This document shows, piece after piece, positions 32,501 to 44,500 of a DNA stretch of 64,000 bases. Origin of the DNA: Carposina sasakii. Lineage: Eukaryota > Arthropoda > Insecta > Lepidoptera > Carposinidae. A program made the position numbers and the translations under genes. Position 1 is the first letter of the stretch. Each line of letters begins with the position of its first letter. Location of the stretch: the NCBI GenBank assembly GCA_014607495.2, contig CP053170.1, forward strand, positions 9,052,001 through 9,116,000, in the 5' to 3' direction. Under the pieces are notes generated by a model. The model was not told the DNA's origin and made no database searches. It worked only from the letters and a program-made list of their open reading frames with translations.

Positions 32501-35500
32501 TGTTCCTTGTATGTATACGCTCACCAGACAGTGTTCCTTGTATGTATACGTATGTATACGCTCACCAGACAGTGCTCCTTGTATGTATACATATGTATAC
32601 GCTCACCAGACAGTGCTCCTTGTATGTATACATATGTATACACTCACCAGACAGTGTTCCTTGTATGTATACGTATGTACACGCTCACCAGACAGTGCTC
32701 CTTGTATGTATACGTATGTATACGCTCACCAGACAGTGTTCCTTGTATGTATACGCTCACCAGACAGTGCTCCTTGTATGTATACGCTCACCAGACAGTG
32801 TTCCTTGTATGTATACGTATGTATACGCTCACCAGACAGTGCTCCTTGTATGTATACATATGTATACACTCACCAGACAGTGTTCCTTGTATGTATACGT
32901 TTGTATACGCTCACCAGACAGTGCTCCTTGTATGTATACGTATGTATACGCTCACCAGACAGTGCTCCTTGTATGTATACATATGTATACGCTCACCAGA
33001 CAGTGTTCCTTGTATGTATACGTATGTATACGCTCACCAGACAGTGCTCCTTGTATGTATACATATGTATACACTCACCAGACAGTGTTCCTTGTATGTA
33101 TACGCTCACCAGACAGTGTTCCTTGTATGTATACGTATGTATACGCTCACCAGACAGTGCTCCTTGTATGTATACACTCACCAGACAGTGTTCCTTGTAT
33201 GTATACGCTCACCAGACAGTGTTCCTTGTATGTATACGTATGTATACGCTCACCAGACAGTGCTCCTTGTATGTATACATATGTATACGCTCACCAGACA
33301 GTGCTCCTTGTATGTATACGTATGTATACACTCACCAGACAGTGTTCCTTGTATGTATACGTATGTACACGCTCACCAGACAGTGCTCCTTGTATGTATA
33401 CGTATGTATACGCTCACCAGACAGTGTTCCTTGTATGTATACGCTCACCAGACAGTGCTCCTTGTATGTATACACTCACCAGACAGTGTTCCTTGTATGT
33501 ATACGCTCACCAGACAGTGCTCCTTGTATGTATACGCTCACCAGACAGTGTTCCTTGTATGTATACGCTCACCAGACAGTGCTCCTTGTATGTATACGCT
33601 CACCAGACAGTGCTCCTTGTATGTATACGCTCACCAGACAGTGCTCCTTGTATGTATACGCTCACCAGACAGTGCTCCTTGTATGTATACGCTCACCAGA
33701 CAGTGCTCCTTGTATGTATACGCTCACCAGACAGTGCTCCTTGTATGTATACGCTCACCAGACAGTGCTCCTTGTATGTATACGCTCACCAGACAGTGCT
33801 CCTTGTATGTATACGCTCACCAGACAGTGCTCCTTGTATGTATACGCTCACCAGACAGTGCTCCTTGTATGTATACGCTCACCAGACAGTGCTCCTTGTA
33901 TGTATACGCTCACCAGACAGTGCTCCTTGTATGTATACGCTCACCAGACAGTGTTCCTTGCCGTGGTTGAGCCAGTGCCCGGTGCGACCGGTGCGGATGA
34001 TACGCTGTAGTTGGTTGGTCTTCACCCAGATCAGTTCATCGACTCGCTCGTATCCCCACAGTTTGAGACATTCTCGTCCTAGCTCCATCGCTCTGACAAA
34101 TAGAAAGTATCTGCTAAGCTTGCTGCTGCAGACCAAAGTAAATGGTATCCAGCGCGGGTTTTTAGCTGGACCCGTATGGTGGTGTTCCAGATAGTTATAC
34201 AGTTATATATACAGGGTGTAACAGAAAGGGTATGTTAAGCGAAAAGCTATGCAAATATACCACTATAGAGAACCTATTCACAAAATTTGAGTCTCGAAAT
34301 TACATGTTTATTTTTCAAGATTGTATGAATATTCCCGAGTTTAGGAAGAATTCTCCATACTATTTGGAAAAATAACCACGTGAATTCGAGACTGAAATTT
34401 TGTGGGTAGGTTAATTGTGTATACATTGTTCAATACATCATCATCATCATCATTGCACACACACACAAAGAACGTTTGAAGAAAAAGCCCGACTGCGTAA
34501 ATTGAATCAAATAATATCCCGATCGACATGCATGTACTCGTATGTTACGAACCCGCGTCCCTTACCGTCCGGTGACCCACAGGAAGATGAGACCGCTGTG
34601 CTGCAGCTGCGGCACCCCGAGACATCTCATCTCATCGTCAGACATGGTGCCGTAAGGGAGCTCCATGTGGATGTCCCACGGGGGGTCCGCCATTATCACG
34701 CTGAACTGACCTGCATACACATAGAAATATATACACTTCACAACTAAGGTACCTAAGGTCCACGTTAGTCCTACACATGGAGAAGCAATAAAAGAGGAGT
34801 AGCGGCTAAGTATATTTTCATACAAAAATAGTGTGCCGCGGAGCGGGGGTGAAGTATGGGACGAGGGGAGCATTGAACACTGTAGCTCTGCCCATTTACA
34901 TAGAAATCATCTTGTAGTGACTAGTTAAACTACTTGCTCATTATCAATATGGTTCAAGATTGTTTTACTAGTGCAATTACTCATCACTAGATGGCAATAT
35001 TAACCTACATTTTAGTAATAAAGTATTGTAATTGTAATGCGGTTACATTTCGGAGCACAAGCGTGTGGTTACAGTGTCGCTGAAGCTCCGCCCCTATCAT
35101 GACGTCATGGCCTCACGATTGCCATACGACTCATAGTCCCATCTCCTCTTTTATACCTTCTTCATGGTCCTACACTAAGATAAGGTCCACATTAACCTAG
35201 TCTCACACTGAAATTAAAATGATTTATTCGACATGAAAGCATACACAACTTATTTGTAGACTAACAACTTGCTTTATGGCCGCAAAGTGAAACAAGTTGT
35301 CGCACATGACAACTTGTACAGTCATAACTCAAAAAAATACCGAATTGACTTAAGATTACAATTATCAAGTATGTTTTTATTATTTAAATGATTCATCATT
35401 ATCATTAGCATTCCCTAAATAACATTTACTTCTTTTGAATAATTTAAATAACTTCAATGGTTTTAGTGCTAAGTATGATTTTTTGAACTTTCAAATCACT

Positions 35501-38500
35501 TTTACTCGAAATTTTTAATTTTGAGTTATGACTGTACATGTTATCGTGTGCGTTATGTTTATGATCGCCTACGTCAAGCGGTGGACTGATGTGATGACCC
35601 CTAATATTTAAGTGGTCAGATAGGTCTAATAAAGTTGATGCTTTTTTTTGTCCAAATTTGAACTTCCGAATAGTAGCGCCTGATACAATTAAATATTTAA
35701 AGTCGATGCTGTTTCCGTCTATTCATCAGTTAGAATTATATGTCTCTTCAAATAATTGCTCTAAATTGGCTAGTTGTTTTAAAATAGAGTTTACCTAAGA
35801 ACGTCATGTCGAGGTACCGCAGATCACATTGTATCCACTGTGGCGGTGTCAGAGTCAGCACTCCATCCGGTTTGGTCACCACGCTCGATCCTAGAATACA
35901 ATATTATTAGATACATACAGGTAAAGAAGGTATACTCGAAACCATAATTCGAGAGACTAGTTTGACAGTTCATATTGCACAAGTGTTGCCATTTTAAAAA
36001 TACAGGTATTGGTATTTTACGTATATATTTTTTAATTAAAATCAAATTGTAAATTAATTTACAGCGTGAAGTATAAAATTACAATTCAAGAAAAATGGTC
36101 GATTTGTATTTTTGGCGTTTGTAATATTATTTCTTAGCATCACTTTTACGGAACGTTTTTGCAATTCGTACAACAGTTTTGGGTTCCAACATGAGCACTT
36201 ATTCTACATTGGAATTAAAATTAACTGTGATATAAAATTTTGTCAATTTAAATAATTTATACAGTCGAGTCTTATTTGATTATAATCATATCGACAATTA
36301 TCGACATCGACTATAACGTCACTATTTAATTTCTTCTAATTCTGGTAACCCTTCATCTGTCACTTAGTTGTCAAATTAGTCTCTCGAATTATGGTTTTTA
36401 GTATAGTTAATGCGCATGGACTTACTTTAAATTTGCTTTTCTAAAAATAAGCGTAAAAATAAACTATGTAATCTATGTACTCAAGCTTGAGTGCAGTTTA
36501 GTACTATTCTTATAAAATGATGTTACATTTAATGTTAACTGTACTCTGTATGTGTAATAAATCAATAAAATATGTGTTAATATACCTAGGTAAATACATA
36601 CATACATGTAATCACGCCTTTATCCCTTACGGGGTAGGCAGAGCACCAAGGGCCGATAGGACCATATGGTGCCACTTCTGACCAATTTTGAGATGTACAA
36701 GTTCGGTTAGTAGTGACAGGTGGTCAGCCCGTCGCCTACAAAACACCAAGACCCTCTTGTCCCTCTACTGACTTGTACAGTATGCCCGGAAGAGAAGCAG
36801 CTGTAGTATTATATATTTTTTTTCACTCCCAGAGCAGCATAGAAGAGCATGGAGAAGAAATAAAAGAGGAGTAGCGGCTAAGTATATTTTCATATAAAAA
36901 TAGTGTGCCGCGGAGCGGGGGTGAAGTATGGGACGAGGGGAGCATTGAACACTGTAGCCCTGCCCATTTACATAGAAACCACCTTGTAGTGACTAGTCAA
37001 ACTACTTGCTCATTACCAATATCAGCCAATATGGTTCAAGATTGTCTTACTAGTGCAATTACTCATCACTAGATGGCAATATTATACTACGTTTTAGTAC
37101 CCGGATAAAAGCGCTAGAGTCTTTGTAATTTTAATACGGTTACATTTCGGAGCACAAGCGTGTGGTTACATTACAGCTACTGCGTTACACTGTCGCTGAA
37201 GCTCCGCCCCTATCATGACGTCATGGCCTCACGATTGCCACACGACTCAGTTCATAGTCGCACCTCCTCTTTTATACCTTCTCCATGCCATAAGATCTAG
37301 CATAGTGGGGACAGAATATGTCAATGATAAAATAATATATTTTATTAAATTATTAATAAAGAAATGGAAAAAATTCCTCACCCGGGTGGGAATCGAACCC
37401 ACGACCCCTGCATTCCGCGTGTCAGTGCTCTAACCTAATTTTAATTTTAATTATATTTTATTAAGTCTGTAATAATAGTTTTATTAAGTTTTGTAATAAT
37501 AACTGACCGTTGGCCGAACTTTTGTTAATAACCTCCTGATTAATTTTGACATTAGCGCTGGGCTCCGCGTTGTCCACCTCATAGTGAACGTATCTGTAAG
37601 AAAAATTTACATTTGTCATTCATACAACTCAAAAATATACTTTGGTCTAATGATCAGACCAAATTTTAATGTACAATCGTACATTTTAACAATAATAGAA
37701 TAGTATAGGTTTATTAACAGTTGTGGCGCGCTTCAATTTTTAATCTCAAATTCAAAACAAACATTTTGTATGATTACGATATTGGACCACTCACTATCGG
37801 AATTGTAATATCGAATCTCGCGGTCCGAGATTCCGATATTACGAGATTCCGACATTCGTGCCCTAGTCTAATCTGCTTTATTGTAGCAGAGTAAAGTCAA
37901 TCTAAATCAAAATGAAATCAAATGGGGTAGCCAAAATTGCAGGATCATAAAGGAGAATCAATAGCCACGTTTCGCATAGCGAGGATTTCTCTCCGGGGAC
38001 AGATTGAAAGATTTATTGAAGCAAAATGATACCTATACAGGTTGTAAGGAAGTTGATCGAATAAAGAAGCATACAAAGGCATGCGGTTATGAGATTTCTT
38101 CCAGCAAACTAGACGGGAAATAGAAATAAATCTCTCATCATTTTGTAATATTTTCTAAAATTTCACTTTGATCTACTTCGATTTATACTTGCCTTGGTAT
38201 TCGATGATATGCCGTCAAGTTCTACGTGGAAATAAATATGTAAAGTATGGCGTGACTAACTTGCAGGTGTCCATATGGAAGCAGGTGTTGAGGAAGGAGC
38301 AGTCGCCCAGCGCCTCGTCTGTGTGCGGTTGTATGATCTTGCGGAAGTGCAGCTTGCCGCACGCGGAGCGCCCGCACTCCGCGCGAGTACCCGCCGGACA
38401 GAACTGCTGCACTTGTGCTCCTGGGGGCACACACGCTTATATGTGTATATCATGGATAATACATTATACAGTAAGGTCACGCCTATTATACCCCAAAGCG

Positions 38501-41500
38501 GTAGGGCAGAATTGCTGCACTTGTGCTCCTAGGGGCACACATACTTATGTGCACAGATTAATCACCTGCGAGCACGAGTTTACATACAGCTGGATTCACT
38601 AAATGTGGGACTGGGGGCACACGCACGTATACACACAGTGAGATCCTTATACAGCAATATCAACAATACGGTCTCCTAGAAACTACTATGAGATTATCAA
38701 GCTACTAGAATCTACAACAATAAATGGGCCTTCTAGACCCTATTACCCTAGGAGTTTAAATGGGATCTGCATGACCCCATATGGGGCCTACAAGACTCAA
38801 TATGGGGTCTAGAAGACTATAACGAACCAACAAGCTGCTAGGGTCAACAAACTCTTTACAGAGTGTACACCCTACTAGGGTGGGATAGTTTACAAGACTT
38901 TATGGAATCAAATTGGCCTACTACATACCTCCACCCTGACTCTTGAACTTGTCAGCTAACGAGCGTTCCTTGGCGGTGGGTTTACTGAGCAGGTCCATTA
39001 TCTCTTCCCCGACTCGCTTCACCGCCTTCTCACGACTGGACGGCATTGAGAGCAGTGACTGGAAGTATACGGTTATCTTTATCATGATAGCGTAACATAC
39101 ATATAGTAACACCCATTATCCCCCAAAGAGGTTGGTCCGAAGTATGCAAATTACAAATCCACTTTTCAACAGTCTACCGTCGCTTTTCGGACAAAAAAAC
39201 ACAACAATGTAGCGACCAGTCGTCGTCGTCAGCCCATTACAGTCCACTGCTGGACGTAGGCCTCCCCCAGTGTACGCCACATGGCTCGATCTCCCTTTTG
39301 TGCCATCCAGTCACTACCAGCCGTCCTCTTTAAGTCATCGGTCCATCTGTCCGGAGGGCGCCCAACGCTACGCTTGCCGAGGCGCGGTCTCCATTCGAGA
39401 ACCCGTTTAATTCACGGTCCATCGGTTCTACGACAGATGTAGCCTGCCCACTGCCTCATAATCCTACTAATATTATAAACGCGAAAGTTTGTGAGGATGT
39501 ATGTATGTTTGTTGCTCTTTCACGAAAAAACTACTGAATGGATTTTGATGAAACTTAACAATAATAATCTTACATATCAGAATAACACAGGCTACAATTC
39601 ATTATCCCGGGAAAATATTTATATAGTAATTGTTTTTCTGCTGTCCACGCGTACGGAGTCGCGGGTGTCCACTAGTATAAATATAAATTTGAGACTCGAA
39701 ATAACATATTAAAAAAAGTATGTATTAGATTTCGAGTCCTCCGTCCATCAACTGTTCTGACTTCTTTTCTGTTCTGTTCTACTTATAGGTTTTCCCTAAT
39801 TTATTTATGGTCCTTAAACCTCTATGTTACACCCTGTATACACTCACCATAATATCTGTATCTTCCTTAGCATTCTTTTTTTCTTCTGTCGCAGTTTTGG
39901 ACTGTTTCGGCTTGTTCCCTTCAGCAGGTGTAGGATCACCTGGCAATTAATTATTATCCATAATATTTCTACACATACAGGGTGTCCAAGAACCTGGCGT
40001 CCAACTGGATTCCCACGATGCCCCAAGTTCTAACAGTACTCAGAAAAATATTTTAAAAAATCCACCCCATGTACTTACAGAATTATACTGATTTCAAAAA
40101 AAAAGGGGAAATGAGCACCCTGTGACATACTTTTGAATGCTGTGACTGCTAATGCTGATAATTTCGATATTTATTGGAGGTTTTGTAATCTAGGGTATTG
40201 CTGTGTCTAAATAGAATGTAAAAATAAAGTACTTATTGTACCATTTAAAAATAAAATATTATTTTAACTAAAGGTGATATGGAAAACTATTGAATTTCGC
40301 AACTTTGACCGACTGTAGTGTAAAAAAAATGTACCAAAATAGTATGGCAAGTGACGTCAAATTTTGACGCGTTTATTCCTCTTTTTAAAAAGGTATAATA
40401 CTTACACATTAATTTGAAAAAAAAAATTTTGATAATATTTTTACTCAACAACCCAATTTTTACGAAGTGCCTACCTACTAACGGTAACTGTCGGACCCTT
40501 TCTTATCTTAGAAACTGTTATGTTACTACTATTATTTACTTCGGTTCCAAGAGTGAGCAAGAAGGAAATACACACAGGTAGATGGGTTCCCAGTAGAATA
40601 AAAGCAAAGAATGTTAGTTTAAAGATATTTTATTACAATAAATGTTCAAAATGTTGACCACCCGCGGCAATACAAGCTCTCACTCTCCTTAAAAAGGACC
40701 GCTTTATGTTTCGCGAGTAACTTTTTTGACGTATCACCTGCACTGCTTGTGTTATCTTCTCACGAAGGTCAGCGATGTCATTAATGGGCTTCGCATAAAC
40801 GAGCTCCTTCATAGTTCCCCAGAAAAAAAAATCCAGCGGATTTAAGTCAGGTGAGCGGGCTGGCCACGGGATTGTTCCTGATCGCCCAATCCACCTGTTC
40901 GGGTATTGCTCGTCCAAAAACTCTCTAACGGATACGCGAAAATGTGCTGGACAGCCGTCGTGTTGGAACCACATATCTGGTGGGGTCTCTTCTAGTAAGT
41001 TTGGCAAATCATTTTGAAGAAAATTTAAATATGATTCGCCAGTCAAATTCTCGGGCATCTCAAATGGACCAATAATATTCCCACAGAGAATACCGGTCCA
41101 CATGTTCACTTTGAACCGGTACTGGGATCTATCTTCTCGCATCAAGTGCGGATTTTCCACATGCCACTCGTGCAAGTTGTGTAGGTTCATGTAGCCATCC
41201 TTCTTAAATGTTGATTCATCTGACCACAAAATTTTGTCGATAAAGTTTTCGTCTTCTCGATGTTTTTGCAGGATTGTTTCACAAAACGCGACTCGGCTCG
41301 GATAGTCTCGAGGTAAAAGACTTTGCACTCGCTGTACGTGGTACGGATGATATTCTTCTTTTTGGAGAATACTGTGTGCTGTGCTCTTCGGTATCCCCGT
41401 ATCAGCTTCTATTCCTCGCACAGAGATGCTTGGATTTGCCGACACCGCCTCTAAAACTTCATCGCGTATGAAGTCATTTACGGGTCGTCCTTCACCAGCT

Positions 41501-44500
41501 ACTTGATTGGGGAACCGCCCGTCACATAGTGATCTGTGCACATTAATGAAAACTCGATGGTCGGGATATCGCGTAGCCCTCGGATACCTTTCTCTGTAAA
41601 GTCTCGCTGCAGCTCGTCCATTACCTCTACATTCTCCATAAATGTAGTGCATATTTGCGTATTCTTGCGGAGTGTAGGTCGCCATGGTAGCACACACAAA
41701 ACACAAACTGTCCAAACACAGGCAAAGGTCGTCGTAAAGAGTTCGTTTCAAAGTCCAGAGCACAAAGAGTAATCGAGTCCAATAAACAAAGCTTTAAATC
41801 GTAGTACGTGATCAATGGTAACAATAAGAGAGAGGTGCGTAGTAACGGCAGGAGGCAGTGACGCGTACTGACCGTACTGTTATCCTAAATAGCACGATCC
41901 CAGATAGCGTCACTATCTATCTCACTCGCACCTCTAACCTTTTTCTCCCTCACTCTTACCTGAATAATGGGGTACCATAAAGAAGAACCAGCAAATCGCA
42001 AAGATAGTTTCTGTCTTGCTCCCTCCTGTTGTAATAACGAATCACTATGGTGAGATGCATGCACATACCGTCCCTTACGGTCTAACCTGTTTTTTGAGAG
42101 GCCTGTTGTTATTTTTATGAGCATACAATAGTAATTCTTTAGAGGTTAGATTCAATTCGTCGTAAATTTTTCTTTCTAAGAATTCTGTAAGACATCGTAA
42201 AAATTGGGTTGTTGAGTAAAAATATTATCAAAAATTTTTTTTTTCAAATTAATGTGTAAGTATTATACCTTTTTAAAAAGAGGAATAAACGCGTCAAAAT
42301 TTGACGTCACTTGCCATACTATTTTGGTACATTTTTTTTACACTACAGTCGGTCAAAGTTGCGAAATTCAATAGTTTTCCATATCACCTTTAGTTAAAAT
42401 AATATTTTATTTTAAAATGGTACAATAAGTACTTTATTTTTACATTCTATTTAGACACAGCAATACCCTAGATTACAAAACCTCCAATAAATATCGAAAT
42501 TATCAGCATTAGCAGTCACAGCATTCAAAAGTATGTCACAGGGTGCTCATTTCCCCCTTTTTTTTTAAATCAGTATAATTCTGTAAGTACATGGGGTGGA
42601 TTTTTTAAAATATTTTTCTGAGTACTGTTAGAACTTGGGGCATCGTGGGAATCCAGTTGGACGCCAGGTTCTTGGACACCCTGTATACTTCATATATTTC
42701 TACTACATATTTTTCTTTCCTTTCCTGTGCTAATAGAATAGTATTTATTTGAAAAGGTCTTGCAGGGCTTCACTAGAATACATCAGCTGCATTTCCTTCC
42801 GTGGTGCATGTTGTACAGGACAACTAAGGAACTCTGGCATTCTCTCTCATGCAATTAGCTAGCAAATTATCACTGACCATTAATACATCTGTTCCCCCTA
42901 TGCTAAACGTCACAACGTGGCTGTGGTATTTATGATTGTACAGTTCTCGTTTGTTCGTTCTTGTCGATCTGCAGTTCATCCATTACGGGAACACAGCTGC
43001 GTATATCATAGCATAGTATAAAATAAAGTTACTTCCTGCTGTCTGTCTGTATCTATGTATGCTTAGATTTTTTTAAACTACACAACGGATTTCGATGCGG
43101 TTTTTTTTTAAATTTTTAAAACCTTCCTCTTGAATCACTTTATCTATTAAAAAAACTGCATCAAATTCCGTTGCGTAGTTTAAAAGATCTAAGCATACAT
43201 CGAGACAGACAGACAGTGGGAAGCTACGTTGTTAAAATTGGTATGTATTGGTATAACGGGCTAATTACCGCAACTCGACGACTGTGCGTCTATTTGGCGG
43301 AAAGGTGGTGTGCACACTACTCAAGCCAGCCTGTCTCCTCCAGAAATCCTAGCAGCCTTCTTTTTCCTAGTTACCCAGAGTCTCGCTAACTGAACCTGGA
43401 GAGCCGAGATATTTTGCCCGGTGTGGGGCCACTTCTCTGCAGCGCTACGTTAAGATGTATATATGCTTCTGTTTATTCGAACAGCCTTTCTCTGGCTACC
43501 CCATTTATGGAGCACAGCCGCATATTTTAGAGCAGTCCTTCACTGGCTATCCTATTTCGGGAGCAGTCACGTATGAAAAAAAAAAATGAAAATCTCCCGA
43601 CCGTATTTCGGCCAAGGCGACCAATCTCTACGGAGATTAGTCAGGTACGCAGAAGATATTTTAGTGCACAAGTGTGTGCGCAAACACAGATGCACTCTCT
43701 ATTCCGTCACTCTCATAGTCCGATGGGACGGAAAGCCGACACGACCGGAGAGAGATCAGGCGCAGGACCAACAGTTTTACATGCTTTCCGAAACACGAGC
43801 TAAGTGACAATTTTGCAACATTAAAATCTGTACATGAAATAAATTCATTGGTACAGGCCCGTGACTGGGATCGAACTTACGCCTCCTGCTTGGAAGTCAC
43901 GTATATATATGTAAGCAGTACCTTTCCGTTTGTTAGAGGAGCCCTCTTCTTCAACCAGCGCGGTGAGAACCGCAGCAAGGCGCACCGACTCTGCGCTGAT
44001 CACCTCGATCGTCGCATCAGTGGTGGCTTCCGTCCTCTCTTTTATACTAGAATATATATATATTATTAATAAAGTAAAATTATTAATAAAGAAAATGGAA
44101 AAAATTCTTCACCCGAGTGGGAATCGAATCCACGACCGCTGTAAACCGTGCCAGCCGCTATAACCACTAAGCCACCGGGTCAATTACTCGGATGACGAAT
44201 TTCACCATCTCTTTTCTAAATTACATATTGGCAACGTTATTCTTCATCCCAATAGTTATACACTAGCTAAATGTCGGCAAACAAAGCTGAATACCTACTA
44301 TACTAGAATAAAACACAAAAATTAATTAAAATTGTACAAAATTGCTATTGCAACAGCAATCTCAAAGGAATATGACACATCATCGCGAATATTATACAAT
44401 TTTAGCTATCGCATTGCTTCTGCTTTGCTCTTGCAAGATACGTAATCCTGCTAAAGTTGCGAGGGATAACTTGGTCCGCGGCATGGCGGGTACGGCATGT

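Noticed and set aside
31350..33960. CRISPR-like appearance (regular ~31-bp direct repeats)
   Set aside because: There are no unique spacers; the units are contiguous, and the locus is a eukaryotic intron.
31362..34194. Three plus-strand open frames of about 880 residues each, with Cys/Tyr-rich repeats
   Set aside because: All three frames are open only because the 31/41-bp unit has no stop on that strand in any frame. They are the reverse strand of the METTL3 junction array, not proteins.
38168..38602. Plus-strand frame of 144 residues, and other frames around 38215-38532
   Set aside because: Shadow of METTL3 exon 6 and its duplicated acceptor; only the minus-strand reading gives the conserved METTL3 sequence.
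40633..41763. Longer transposase start at 41763
   Set aside because: The extra 26 residues look unlike a transposase N terminus; the start at 41685 (MATYTPQEY) fits the domain.
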